Assembly (NCBI RefSeq): GCF_007992175.1 | Contig: NZ_BJZT01000019.1 | Span: forward strand, 1 to 60,598 | Reading direction: 5' to 3' | Origin: Methylobacterium haplocladii | Lineage (GTDB): Bacteria > Pseudomonadota > Alphaproteobacteria > Rhizobiales > Beijerinckiaceae | Length of the DNA: 60,598 nt | Part shown: piece by piece, positions 24,193 to 35,971 of the stretch | Layout of the letters: every line of letters starts with the position of its first letter | How positions within the stretch are numbered: position 1 is the first letter of the stretch | Notes under the pieces: generated by a model | The model's database searches: none | Seen by the model: the letters and a program-made list of their open reading frames with translations, nothing else | What the model was told of the DNA's origin: nothing | Program-made: the position numbers and the translations under genes

Positions 24193-26253
24193 ATGGCAGC
24201 CGCAGCCAACCGCGACACCCTTGGCCGCGACGTCGTCGAATCCCTGACGCGGGGACGGCAAAGATTTATGGAGCATAGCGCGAAAGCGCGCAGCGACATC
24301 TCGGCCTGCTTCGACAAGACTTGGTTCAGCCGGCGGTTGGATCTTCGGAACCGGATCGACGACCCGATCCTGGTGTATTTTTCGGATCAGGGTTTTCGCG
24401 CGTTCAGCATCAATCCTCTGTTCGACGAGGCTTGGTACCTGGACGCGTATGAGGACGTCGCCGCATCGGTTTCGTCCGGCATGATCTATTCGGGCTTCAC
24501 CCACTTCGTCATCGACGGGCTCCATGAGGGACGCGCGCCGAACGCCACGATGGCTCTCGCGATGTCGGACCAGCCTCCGGCTTCGGACGTCCGAAGAGAG
24601 GATTTCGACGGGCCGCGCTATCTCGATGCGCATCCGTTCGCTCGAAAATTCCTCAGCCATTTCCCGATTTTAGGCGTCTACGAATTCTACTATGCGTATG
24701 GGCGGTACTTCGGTCATCGCGCGCCGGAACGGCAGAACGGACAACCTGTCTTCGACGATTTGCTTCCGCAGCATTTCGACGCGAATTACTATAAGGCGCG
24801 GTACTTGCCTGAAGAGGCGAACGCGCAAGACGCCTTGCCGCACTATATCGCATTTGGCGCAGCACAAGGCTACAGCCCATCGGACGCGTTCGACGAAACC
24901 TGGTATCGCCTGTTCTACACCGATGTGGCGGCGGCCGTGCAGGCCGGAACGATGCGCTCGGCCTTCCACCACTACGTCGTGGCCGGCCGCGAGGAGCAGC
25001 GGCGCCCGAAGCACGACATGCGCTATGCGCTCGAAGCACGGATGTCCGGCATATCGGAGCCCAAGCTCCTGCAACGCGCCAAAGATATCGAGAAGCGCAT
25101 GCAGGCACTCCCACATGCTATCTCTGCGACCGCGGCTCCACGGGTCTGGTTCTGCCTACCGAACCTCAACCCCGACCTCAGCTTCGGCGGCTATAAAGCC
25201 GTTTTCGAGTTCATGAAGGCCGTCGTCCGATCGGGCCGGCAGATCGGCATCTTCGTCACGGAAGACAATTCCGACGGTCTCGATTACTTTCTCTATCTCG
25301 AGAAGGACGAGGCACTAAAGCGGGTCGTCGCGGACGCGCCTTACGTCAATAGATCGGTCGGCACGAAGATCGAGATCGGCCCGAACGACATCTTCGTCGT
25401 CTATTCGGTCTGGGATGCGTATGTGGTCCAGCCATACCTCGCCCACACGCGTAGCAAGCGCTTTTTGTTGTTCGCGCAGGAATACGAGCCGATCTTCTAC
25501 GAATGCGGCTCGGCGCGTGCGCTCACCGAGTCGGCCTATGATTACGCCCACGTCCCGCTGTTCAACAGCAGGTTCCTGACCAATTTCTTCCGGGGACACG
25601 GGATCGGCGCTTTCGAGACTGCCGAGGCCGCGGAAGGTCGCGATTTCCATGTGTTCGAGCATGTTCCGACACGATTGAAGACCCAGCCTCTCTCGGGCAG
25701 GAAGACGTCTTGGACACTTGCATTCTACGCTAGGCCGGAGATGCACGCGGCCCGCAATCTCTTCGAGTTGGGGTATCTCGCCCTGCGCCGCCTCTGTGCC
25801 GACGGGGTATTCGATGCGTCCTGGCAGTTCTTCGGGCTCGGAGGTCTTACCGAGGACCACGAACTGCCGCTCGGCGGTGGCCATAGCCTGCAGATGCGGC
25901 AGAAGATGCCGCTCGACATGTACGAAACCTTCATGAACAACATCGATATTGGGCTCAGCCTGATGTTCGCGCCACATCCGAGCGTCGTGCCGTTCGAGTT
26001 CGCGGCAACGGGTGCCGTGGTCGTCACCAATGTCTACGAGAACCGCGCGGCAGACGATCTGGAGGCGATCTGTTCGAACATCGTGCCGTGTCAGGCGACC
26101 ATCGACGGTGTGGCCGCTGCCCTGCGTGAGGCTGTCGCTCGGGCCGGCGATCTGGAAAGGCGCGAGGCGAACCGGCTGCGGTTGACGGATCGACGTTGGG
26201 ACGACGTGTTCGACGCCAAAACGCTGGATACGGTCTTTGCGTCCCTGAACTGA
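24193..26253 (+). CDS. WsaF-like glycosyltransferase with N-terminal FxxxWY repeats
   Basis: 686 aa from ATG 24193 (ACGGAGACCGA upstream). The first 330 residues carry three related units: FDEAWYLDAYEDVAASVSSG, FDANYYKARYLPEEANAQD and FDETWYRLFYTDVAAAVQAG, each closing with HY/HF and a glycine-rich end. Such repeats occur at the N-terminus of many bacterial glycosyltransferases. Residues 345-680 follow the WsaF rhamnosyltransferase layout: FCLPNLNPDLSFGGYKAVFE, then FLLFAQEYEPIFYECGS, then a C-terminal Rossmann lobe. It is divergent from the methyltransferase. The sugar is not predictable. Confidence 0.75.
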   Translation: MAAAANRDTLGRDVVESLTRGRQRFMEHSAKARSDISACFDKTWFSRRLDLRNRIDDPILVYFSDQGFRAFSINPLFDEAWYLDAYEDVAASVSSGMIYSGFTHFVIDGLHEGRAPNATMALAMSDQPPASDVRREDFDGPRYLDAHPFARKFLSHFPILGVYEFYYAYGRYFGHRAPERQNGQPVFDDLLPQHFDANYYKARYLPEEANAQDALPHYIAFGAAQGYSPSDAFDETWYRLFYTDVAAAVQAGTMRSAFHHYVVAGREEQRRPKHDMRYALEARMSGISEPKLLQRAKDIEKRMQALPHAISATAAPRVWFCLPNLNPDLSFGGYKAVFEFMKAVVRSGRQIGIFVTEDNSDGLDYFLYLEKDEALKRVVADAPYVNRSVGTKIEIGPNDIFVVYSVWDAYVVQPYLAHTRSKRFLLFAQEYEPIFYECGSARALTESAYDYAHVPLFNSRFLTNFFRGHGIGAFETAEAAEGRDFHVFEHVPTRLKTQPLSGRKTSWTLAFYARPEMHAARNLFELGYLALRRLCADGVFDASWQFFGLGGLTEDHELPLGGGHSLQMRQKMPLDMYETFMNNIDIGLSLMFAPHPSVVPFEFAATGAVVVTNVYENRAADDLEAICSNIVPCQATIDGVAAALREAVARAGDLERREANRLRLTDRRWDDVFDAKTLDTVFASLN

Positions 26254-26383
26254 GCCCTATCCGTCGGGCCGACAGCCGGCATCGTCGCTCCGCCCAGCCG
26301 TCCTGCGCCTTCGATCCGACCACTTCTCTTCGCAATCCGGCTAGGATGGGCGTATCGCCGCCCGTCTGCCTGCCGGAGCCCTC

Positions 26384-28699
<2,316 letters not shown>

Positions 28700-28801
28700 G
28701 ACAGAGGCGACCGGTCGTTTCCGTGCTTGCTTCGCTGGACTCGCAAGCAAGGCGGGTGCATCGGCAGCCGTCGAAATATCCGACGATCTACCGGATCGGC
28801 A

Positions 28802-28975
28802 TCAATGCCGATCGCGACCCGCATCGTGCGCCGCGCTGCCCTTGGGATATCTGGCGCCGTACGCCGCGAGCCGCTTCAGCCGGTCGCTGTTCTGTCGTTC
28901 GAGCCTGTCGCTCGTGTCCGAGATGCGCGCGCAGAGAGCGGCATAGGCGGCCTTGATGGCCCGAATGGGATTCAT
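28802..28975 (-). CDS. 57-aa hypothetical protein
   Basis: From ATG 28975 the frame codes MNPIRAIKAAYAALCARISD and continues DRLERQNSDRLKRLAAYGAR, a basic amphipathic helical protein that ends at TGA 28802. The composition differs from the antisense shadows. No family recognised. Confidence 0.4.
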   Translation of the reverse strand: MNPIRAIKAAYAALCARISDTSDRLERQNSDRLKRLAAYGARYPKGSAAHDAGRDRH

Positions 28976-29098
28976 GGTGCGCTCGCGTCGGCAAAACGCG
29001 ACAGGGCCTCGGTCGAGCGCGAAGCGTCAAGCTCATCGGGGTGCGTCATCGTCACGGCGACCGCGGCGGATTTCGGAACGCACCGCCGAGCCTCGACC

Positions 29099-29491
29099 TC
29101 AGGTCGCGATCGGTCGCGGGCGCCCTTCGTCGTCGATTGAGACGAAGGTGAAGGTCGCGGCAGTGACCTTTTCTCGGACCTGCGTGCGGAAGCGGCGGGC
29201 CCAGGCCTCGACCTCGATGGTCATGGAGGTGCGCCCGATGCGGCCGATGTTCGTGTAGACGCAGAGCACGTCGCCGACGCGCACGGGGCGGATGAAGGTC
29301 ATCGCGTCGACGGCGACCGTGACCACGCGGCCCTGCGCCCGGTCGACCCCGGCGATACCGCCGGCCTGGTCCATCTGCGACATGACCCAGCCGCCGAAGA
29401 TATCGCCGTTGGCGTTGGTGTCGGCGGGCATGGCGATGGTCCGCACGGTCAGCTCGCCCTTCGGCTCGGCTTCCGCAACTGGCTCATCCAT
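29099..29491 (-). CDS. yciA: Acyl-CoA thioesterase YciA
   Basis: 130 aa, one hotdog fold. The helix motif NANGDIFGGWVMSQMDQAGG holds the catalytic Asp as in YciA, followed by VDAMTFIRPVRVGDVLCVYT. YciA hydrolyses a wide range of acyl-CoAs in the cytosol. The gene stands alone between tex and the polysaccharide export lipoprotein. Confidence 0.93.
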   Translation of the reverse strand: MDEPVAEAEPKGELTVRTIAMPADTNANGDIFGGWVMSQMDQAGGIAGVDRAQGRVVTVAVDAMTFIRPVRVGDVLCVYTNIGRIGRTSMTIEVEAWARRFRTQVREKVTAATFTFVSIDDEGRPRPIAT

Positions 29492-29576
29492 CTAAGCTTT
29501 TCCCCCGAATCGCGTCGAGCGTGCATCATGCTCCGCGCGAATGATCGGGTCCAGTTCGAAGGAGGTGGTGCGCTCC

Positions 29577-30149
29577 TTAGAAAAATCGCTCCTTGATCAC
29601 GATGGTGTCGCCGGGGCGCACGGCGTAGCTCATCGGCACGATGCCGTTGACGAGACCGCCCTGGCCCTCGCGGGTCAGAACCGCATAGTCCCGCGCCGCC
29701 CGCGGCCCGAAGCCGGCGGCGATGGCCACGGCCGTCTCCACGGTCATGCCGTTGACGTACTGGTACTGCCCCGAGGTCGTGACCTCGCCGAGGATATAGA
29801 ACGGCCGGTAGGCGTCGATCTCCACGGTCACGTGCGGCTCGCGCAAGAAGCCGTTGGAGAGCTTGCTCTCGATGGCCTTCGCGGCCTGCGCCGTGGTCTG
29901 GCCACCGACCGAGATGGTGCCGATCAACGGCATCGCCACGCGGCCGGCGCCGTCGACGGCGTAGATGTTCGAGAGGTTGTCCTGGCCGAACACGATGATG
30001 CGCAGCTTGTCGCCCGCCGACAGCGTGTATCGCGCCGCGATCGAGCCGGTGCCGGTGGCATCGAGCTCGTTCGTGCGGAAGTTCGGACGCAGGCAGCCCC
30101 CGAGCGCCAACGTCGACGAGAGTGCCAGGATGAATGCACGCCGGTTCAT
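29577..30149 (-). CDS. Polysaccharide export lipoprotein (Wza/GumB-like, short)
   Basis: 190 aa. A lipoprotein signal ends at LALGGC (residues 14-19). The Poly_export domain follows (YTLSAGDKLRIIVFGQDNLS) with a SLBB-type segment (RPFYILGEVTTSGQYQYVNG). It is shorter than Wza and similar to GumB. It probably forms the outer-membrane channel for the exopolysaccharide whose chain length is set by the divergent GumC-like gene at 30336. Confidence 0.88.
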   Translation of the reverse strand: MNRRAFILALSSTLALGGCLRPNFRTNELDATGTGSIAARYTLSAGDKLRIIVFGQDNLSNIYAVDGAGRVAMPLIGTISVGGQTTAQAAKAIESKLSNGFLREPHVTVEIDAYRPFYILGEVTTSGQYQYVNGMTVETAVAIAAGFGPRAARDYAVLTREGQGGLVNGIVPMSYAVRPGDTIVIKERFF

Positions 30150-30335
30150 GAAACACGCCGTCGTAATGAAGTGACTGACCTCGCTCTACGTCGATATGGT
30201 TAAGGAAAACTGACGTCCTGCATCCGCACACCGGCGCGGCGCCGTACTTTAACCGGCAGTAAACCATGGCCGGTCTTATTGGTGGAGAAGGCCCGACAGC
30301 CTTTCGAAGTCTTGCCTCGCGTAAAGACGATTGCC

Positions 30336-32624
30336 ATGCCTCGCCGTAGCTCGACCATCGATCCCTCCCCGCATCTGCCTTACCCGCCGCTGGCGCGGGA
30401 CGGGATGACGCTGTCGCAGGTGTTTCCCATCCTGCGTCGCGCCTGGGCCTGGATCCTGATCCCGACGCTGCTGATTGCGATCGGCGCCGGCGTGTTCGTG
30501 CAGGTGGTTTCGCCGCGCTACACGGCGGAGGCGAAGATCCTGCTCGAGAGCCGGGACCCGTCCTTCGCCCGCACGGCCACCGAGCGGGGCGACCAGACGC
30601 AGCCGATCGACGAGCAGGCGGTGGCGAGCCAGGTCCAGGTGGTGATGTCCCGCGACTTGGCCCGTGAGGCGGTCCGCCGGCTGAGCCTCGTCGGCAATCC
30701 CGAATTCGATCCGACGGTCGGTGAGATCGGCCCGGTCCGCAGCCTCCTGATGATGGCCGGCCTCGGCAAGCCGGCGCTCGACGCCAAGCCCGAGGATCGC
30801 GTCCTCGACACCTATTTCGAGCGGCTGCTGGTCTACCCGGCCGGTAAGTCGCGCATCCTGCAGGTCGAGTTCCGGGCCGGCGATCCCGAACTCGCCGCCA
30901 AGGCGGCCAACACGATCTCCGAACTCTACATCGCCTCGCTCGAAGCGGCTAAGGTCGACACCGCCCGCTATGCCTCGACATGGCTCGGCACCAACATCGA
31001 CGCCCTGCGCGCCCGCGTCGCCGACGCCGAGGCGAAGGTCGAGGCCTACCGCGTCAAGAACGGACTGATCAGCTCCGGCGCCGCCGGTTCCTCCCTCGGC
31101 GGCCAGCAGCTCGGCGAGCTGTCGAGCCAGCTCAGCCAGGCCCGCACCATCAAGGCCGACCTCACCGGCCGGGTGAAGATCCTCAAGGAGATGATCAAGG
31201 ACGGCCGCGCCTTCGAGATTCCCGACGTCGCCAACAACGATCTGATCCGCCGGACCGTCGAGAGCCGCATGAACATGCGCGCACAGCTCGCGCTCGAATC
31301 GCGCACGCTGCTGCCGGCACATCCGCGCATCAAGGAGCTGACCGCGCAGGTCGACGACCTCGACAAGCAGATCAAGGCAGCCGCCGAGCGCATCGTGCGC
31401 ACGCTGGAGAACGACGCCAAGATCGCCGGTGCCCGCGTCGACAGCCTGCAGGCGACGGTTCAGGGCCAGAGCGACGTCGTCGCCAAGGGCAATTCCAGCG
31501 AGATCCAGCTCCGCGCCATGGAGCGCGAGGCCAAGGTCCAGCGCGAGCAGCTCGAATCCTACCTCTCGCGCTACCGCGAGGCCTCCGCACGCGATGCCGA
31601 GAGCGCGACGCCAGCAGACGCGCGCATCGTCTCGCGGGCCATGGTGCCGGAGCTTCCCTCGTTCCCGAAGAAGATCCCGGTCGTCGGCTTCGCCACGGCG
31701 CTCGCCTTCATGCTCTCCGCCGCCGCCGTTCTCGGCCGCCACCTGCTGGCGTCGCCGGACCATCTCGATCGCCGGGAGACCTCTGCCCGCTCCGAGCCCG
31801 CACCGTCCGAGCGCATGGAGCCCGTCGCCGAGCGCATCGACTATCCGGAGCCGATGCCGCCCGAGCAGCACAGCGAACCGCATCGCTTCGCGCCGGCCTA
31901 TGGCGGCTTCGAGACGGTCGTGACCGCCAATGCCGACTTCCCGCGGCTCGTGGCAGAGCGCAGCAGTCTGCCGATGCCCGCCATGGGCGGAGCGCCGCCG
32001 AAGACCGAACCGGCTCCCGCGCCGCAGCAAGACGACGATTTCGCGCTCCAGGCCCTGATCGACCGCCTCGGTACGGTGGCCGGCCAAGGCGGCCGCTGCG
32101 TCCTCGTCGTCGAGACCACGGATCAGGCCTCCGAATCCGACGGTCTGGCCGCCGGTCTCGCCCGGACCCTGGCCGCCCGCGCGCCGACGCTGAGCGTCGA
32201 CGTCAGCGGCCAAGCCACGGATCGCAGCGATCCCGGCCTCACGGATCTCGTCGCCGGCGAGGCTGCCTTCCTCGACGTGATCCATCGGGTCGCCGGCTCA
32301 CGCCATCACGTCGTCCGCGCGGGCTTCACCGACCGCGCGATCCTCTTCGACGAACCGCACGGCCTCGCGATCGGCCTCAACGCCATGGCCCAGGCCTATG
32401 ACTGGGTGATCTGCCGCCTCGCGGCCACGGACGCATCGTCCGACGACCTGCTCTCGGCCCTGTCGGCCTGCATGGATTCGGTGGTCATCGCCTCCGATGC
32501 CGAGCCGGACGATGCCGGCCTCGTCGCGCTCTACGGGCTCGCCACCGAAGCGGGTGCGGGACAGGTGCTCGTCGCCCGCGATCCGACGGCAGAGCCGGAA
32601 ATGCAGCTTCGCCTGTCGGCCTGA
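30336..32624 (+). CDS. GumC/Wzc-like chain-length protein with degenerate kinase domain
   Basis: 762 aa from ATG 30336. First a Wzz domain with one membrane helix (AWAWILIPTLLIAIGAGVFV), then a long coiled-coil region, a second membrane helix near residue 450 (VGFATALAFMLSAAAVLGR), a Pro/Glu-rich cytoplasmic linker, and a C-terminal P-loop-like fold (RCVLVVETTDQASESDGLAA). In Wzc this last part is a tyrosine kinase, but here the Walker A lysine-glycine motif is replaced by ETTDQASESDG and no tyrosine tail is seen, so kinase activity is unlikely. It stands divergent to the export lipoprotein gene. Confidence 0.85.
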   Translation: MPRRSSTIDPSPHLPYPPLARDGMTLSQVFPILRRAWAWILIPTLLIAIGAGVFVQVVSPRYTAEAKILLESRDPSFARTATERGDQTQPIDEQAVASQVQVVMSRDLAREAVRRLSLVGNPEFDPTVGEIGPVRSLLMMAGLGKPALDAKPEDRVLDTYFERLLVYPAGKSRILQVEFRAGDPELAAKAANTISELYIASLEAAKVDTARYASTWLGTNIDALRARVADAEAKVEAYRVKNGLISSGAAGSSLGGQQLGELSSQLSQARTIKADLTGRVKILKEMIKDGRAFEIPDVANNDLIRRTVESRMNMRAQLALESRTLLPAHPRIKELTAQVDDLDKQIKAAAERIVRTLENDAKIAGARVDSLQATVQGQSDVVAKGNSSEIQLRAMEREAKVQREQLESYLSRYREASARDAESATPADARIVSRAMVPELPSFPKKIPVVGFATALAFMLSAAAVLGRHLLASPDHLDRRETSARSEPAPSERMEPVAERIDYPEPMPPEQHSEPHRFAPAYGGFETVVTANADFPRLVAERSSLPMPAMGGAPPKTEPAPAPQQDDDFALQALIDRLGTVAGQGGRCVLVVETTDQASESDGLAAGLARTLAARAPTLSVDVSGQATDRSDPGLTDLVAGEAAFLDVIHRVAGSRHHVVRAGFTDRAILFDEPHGLAIGLNAMAQAYDWVICRLAATDASSDDLLSALSACMDSVVIASDAEPDDAGLVALYGLATEAGAGQVLVARDPTAEPEMQLRLSA

Positions 32625-32628
32625 ACGA

Positions 32629-33822
32629 TCAGGCGCCCCGCAACCGTCGCAGGCGTGCCACCGCCTGCCACAGACGCGGAGAGCGCTTGATATGTCGCTT
32701 GAGGCGCGAGGCCGCATCCGCCGCAAGCGTGAAAAGGCGGCCGCGCAGGGTCACCGGGAGCAGCACCTCCACGAGTTCGATCGTCTCGTCGCAGATGCTG
32801 GCCTTGTAGCGGGCCTCTCCCACGCCGAGGTCGAAGGCGCGTCGGCCGGCCCCGGTCTGCTGGCCGATCAGATGGTGCAGCAGCAGGTCGCCGGGGCTGA
32901 ATCGGCCGATCGCGGGGTCGGGGTCGAACGAAGTCCACATGCCGCTGAAGCGGTTGTCGTTCACCGCACCACCGAAGGTGGCGAAGATCCGGCCGGACTC
33001 TTTCGCGATCAGGGCGTGGAGTTCGATCGCGGGACGGCCCGCGCTGCCGGTGGTGGCCTCGGCGATGAAGCGCCGGATGGCCTCGTCCGCATAAGGGTTC
33101 GCGATGCCCAATGCGGCGAAGCGGATGCGCTTCTGCTCGTAGAACGCATCGAGAATGGCCGAGCGATCTTCGGGCGTCGTGGCCGAGCGATACTCGACCG
33201 TCCCATGCGCCTCGACGAGCTTGCGCTCCTTGCCGCGCAATTTCTTGCGGGCATCGCCACTGAAGGCGCGCTTCACGGTGGCGTCTGCATCGGGCCCGAG
33301 CATGAGGCCGTAGGCGTCGCTGGCGCAGGGCTTACCCCTGGCGCTCAGCGGGTTGGCGATACCGTCCCAGAAGCGCGGCTGATGATCGAAGGCATAGGCG
33401 TCGATGCGGGCCTCGCGGGCGGCCAGCACCAGCGATGCGTCGAGTTCCTCCGCCGACAGCCCGGCGGATTGCCGCGAAGCGTAGACCGGCATGTGGTAGT
33501 TCGCGTGCTTGGCCCCGATCACGCGGGCGACCGAGACGCCACGGACCCGCGAGACCTGGAGCGGCAGCAGCGCCATCGGCCGGCCGGCCGCGTCCCGCAG
33601 GACCATGATCCGCAGGGCCTCCGCCGAATGGGTGCCGGCGACGTAGGCCGCGACCCAGTCGAAACGCTGATAGGGCGTCGAGACCGCGGCGGGCGCGGAT
33701 TCCATGCCGCGCCAGAGGGCTTCGACGCTCTCAAGGTCGGCAAACACCTCCGCCGTCAGGTTGCCGCGCATGCGGTCGCGGATCATGTCGGCACCCGTGA
33801 GATCCCGCACCAGAACCGCCAT
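32629..33822 (-). CDS. GNAT-family acetyltransferase, CelD/BcsL type
   Basis: 397 aa. The two-lobed CelD/BcsL architecture is visible: N-terminal lobe (LESVEALWRGMESA; ALLPLQVSRVRG) and C-terminal GNAT lobe with HALIAKESGRIFATFGGAVN and LLLHHLIGQQTGAGRRAFDL then GVGEARYK. The family acts in cellulose or exopolysaccharide synthesis, probably acylating the glycan or a lipid carrier. It converges on the GumC-like gene, 4 bp between stops. Confidence 0.85.
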   Translation of the reverse strand: MAVLVRDLTGADMIRDRMRGNLTAEVFADLESVEALWRGMESAPAAVSTPYQRFDWVAAYVAGTHSAEALRIMVLRDAAGRPMALLPLQVSRVRGVSVARVIGAKHANYHMPVYASRQSAGLSAEELDASLVLAAREARIDAYAFDHQPRFWDGIANPLSARGKPCASDAYGLMLGPDADATVKRAFSGDARKKLRGKERKLVEAHGTVEYRSATTPEDRSAILDAFYEQKRIRFAALGIANPYADEAIRRFIAEATTGSAGRPAIELHALIAKESGRIFATFGGAVNDNRFSGMWTSFDPDPAIGRFSPGDLLLHHLIGQQTGAGRRAFDLGVGEARYKASICDETIELVEVLLPVTLRGRLFTLAADAASRLKRHIKRSPRLWQAVARLRRLRGA

Positions 33823-34013
33823 CGCCCCGCCTCACGCCGCCGGCCACGCGCCGTCCCTGCTCGGTTCGGGATAACTTGCGAGACCTGAACCGGCGATTGA
33901 GGCGGTCGGACCCGCAGGCGGGCATCACCGGCGATCGTGCCGGATGGGTAACGAAAGCTTTTGCCCGCGGCCCTATCGTCGCTCTGGGATGCATTGGCTC
34001 GCGGGACCCATCG

Positions 34014-35084
34014 ATGCTGTCGTCGCGCAACCGCCATCGGCTGTTCAAGGCGGCCTTCGCAGCCGTGTCCTCGACCGGCGCGGATCGCTGGCTCGCGCCC
34101 GTCGCGCAGGGCCGTGGCCTGATCCTGACCTTTCACCATGTCCGGCCCGAGGCACCGGCGGCCTATGCGCCGAATGGGTTGCTCGCGATCACACCCGAGT
34201 TCCTCGACCGCACGCTCACGCTGCTGAAGGCGCGCGGGTTCGACCTGATCGGTCTCGACGCCGTACCGGAACGCCTGAACGGTCCGAGCCCGAAAGCGCC
34301 GTTCGCGGTGCTCACGTTCGACGACGGCTATCGCGACAACGTGGACTTCGCCTTACCCGTGCTGACCCGCCATCGGGCACCCTGGACGCTGTTCGTCACC
34401 AGCGATTTCGCGGACGGATGTGGGCGCCTCTGGTGGATCGAGCTGGAGCGTGCCGTCGCACGGCTGGATCGCGTGCGCGTGACGGACGGCGAGACGAGGC
34501 GGCTCGTCCTCGACTTCCCCGCGCGCAGCCCGGAGGAAAAGTCGGCGGCGTTCGAGGCCGTGTATCGACAGTTGCGGTCGGGGCCGGAGGCGCGGCTGCT
34601 CTCGGTGATCGCCGGCCTTTGCACGGAGGCCGGCTTCGCGCCGGGCGAAGTCGCCGCCGAGTTGTGCTTGTCCTGGGATGAGTTGCGGGTCCTCGCGGCC
34701 GATCCCGCCGTGACGATCGGCGCGCACACGCTGAGCCATCCGATGCTCGCGAAGCACGGAGCCGACATCGCGCGGCGGGAGATGGCCGAGAGCCGCGCGC
34801 GGATCGCCGCCGAACTCGGCCGCGAGATCCGGCACCTCTCCTATCCCGTCGGCGATCCGACCTCCGCCGGCCGGCGTGAATTCGCGATCAGCGCTGAGCT
34901 CGGCTTCGCCACGGCAGTGACCACGCGGCCGGGCCATCTCTTCGCAGACCATGCCGGACACCTGAACGCGCTGCCCCGGGTCTCGATCAACGGTTTCCAC
35001 CAGACCGACGCCGCGCTCGCGAGCCTGATCTCCGGTGTGCCTTTCCTCGCCTGGAACCGCGGCCGGCGCCTCAACGTCGCCTGA
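34014..35084 (+). CDS. Polysaccharide deacetylase (NodB fold)
   Basis: 356 aa from ATG 34014; the longer frame upstream is not protein-like. NodB motifs are present: AVLTFDDGYRDN (catalytic and metal Asp), and AHTLSHPML (metal His pair). The C-terminal part has HLSYPVGDPT. No clear secretion signal is visible, which suggests cytoplasmic-side action or export by another route. It belongs to the loose exopolysaccharide group. Confidence 0.88.
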   Translation: MLSSRNRHRLFKAAFAAVSSTGADRWLAPVAQGRGLILTFHHVRPEAPAAYAPNGLLAITPEFLDRTLTLLKARGFDLIGLDAVPERLNGPSPKAPFAVLTFDDGYRDNVDFALPVLTRHRAPWTLFVTSDFADGCGRLWWIELERAVARLDRVRVTDGETRRLVLDFPARSPEEKSAAFEAVYRQLRSGPEARLLSVIAGLCTEAGFAPGEVAAELCLSWDELRVLAADPAVTIGAHTLSHPMLAKHGADIARREMAESRARIAAELGREIRHLSYPVGDPTSAGRREFAISAELGFATAVTTRPGHLFADHAGHLNALPRVSINGFHQTDAALASLISGVPFLAWNRGRRLNVA

Positions 35085-35091
35085 CCAGGGT

Positions 35092-35490
35092 CTATCGGCG
35101 TCGGCGATGCCAGCGGCTCCGGCTCGATCCGTTCAGGTCGAAGCTTACGCTCTGGCGTCCGCCGGACCGCGTGTAGCGGCCGCGCCGGCCACGGCGCGGG
35201 CTCTCGTCGACCACGGGCTCTTCCAGGGCCGGCATGCCTGCGATGGCCGAAGGCGTCGGCGGCGGCACGGTAACGGGACTGCCGCCGCCGCCCGATCCGT
35301 CGCCGCCGGCCACGTTCTTGGCCGCCGGGCCGAACATCGCGAGGCACTGGTTGTAGGCGAGATCGTTCTTCAGCCGCTCGCATTCCCCCACCGAGCGGGG
35401 CGTCCCCTGCGCGAATGCGCTGGAGGCCAGCAGCGACAGCAGGCCGGTCGCGCCGAGGAGGCGGATCGTCGATGGGGGCAGGCGTGGCAT
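35092..35490 (-). CDS. Small secreted protein, basic tail
   Basis: 132 aa from ATG 35490. A signal peptide covers residues 1-28 (LLGATGLLSLLASSAFAQG). The mature part has two cysteines (GECERLKNDLAYNQCLAMFG), a glycine-rich linker and an Arg-rich C-terminus. I do not recognise a family. It converges on the deacetylase gene. Confidence 0.65.
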   Translation of the reverse strand: MPRLPPSTIRLLGATGLLSLLASSAFAQGTPRSVGECERLKNDLAYNQCLAMFGPAAKNVAGGDGSGGGGSPVTVPPPTPSAIAGMPALEEPVVDESPRRGRRGRYTRSGGRQSVSFDLNGSSRSRWHRRRR

Positions 35491-35567
35491 CGGGCGCAGT
35501 CGGCTCCGCGGCTGTGCGAGCGAGGATCGCGGCCTTCTGCCGGGGGAGTGCGGCGAAAAAAGGAGGA

Positions 35568-35780
35568 TCAGGCAGGATCGTCCGGGCGCTCCATCCAGCG
35601 GATCAGCGGCATCAGCGGGAAGATCCAGGCGATGCCGAGGATCGAGTAGAGGAGCGCCTGCACCAGCGCCGGCGTCTCGGCGATGCGGCTGTCGGCGAGC
35701 GCCATCGCCAGCGGCGCGTAGACGATCACGAAGGCCAGGATCGCGAAGGTCCCGACCAGGGAGCGGGTGCGGCGGCGCAT
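35568..35780 (-). CDS. DUF2842 membrane protein
   Basis: 70 aa with two membrane helices (TFAILAFVIVYAPLAMALA and LLYSILGIAWIFPLMPLI) and the closing RWMERPDD, characteristic of alphaproteobacterial DUF2842. Function unknown. It is divergent from ctaA across 191 bp. Confidence 0.85.
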   Translation of the reverse strand: MRRRTRSLVGTFAILAFVIVYAPLAMALADSRIAETPALVQALLYSILGIAWIFPLMPLIRWMERPDDPA

Positions 35781-35971
35781 GGCGGGTTCCGGACGCGTGT
35801 CTCGATGGCTCGACGTGGGGCAGGCCTAATCCGGCCATCCACCGCTTGCAACGGACGCGATGTCCCTGCGGCAGCGTCCGGCGTTGCCCGTCGGCATGTG
35901 GCCGTCCTAAAGCACGGCCCAGTGCTGGACCTTTAGGTCCGACCCGATCCGCAGGACGCCGCCGAGCCACC

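Noticed and set aside
30276..32285. 669-codon minus-strand frame
   Set aside because: Antisense shadow of the GumC-like gene; low-complexity, no domain.
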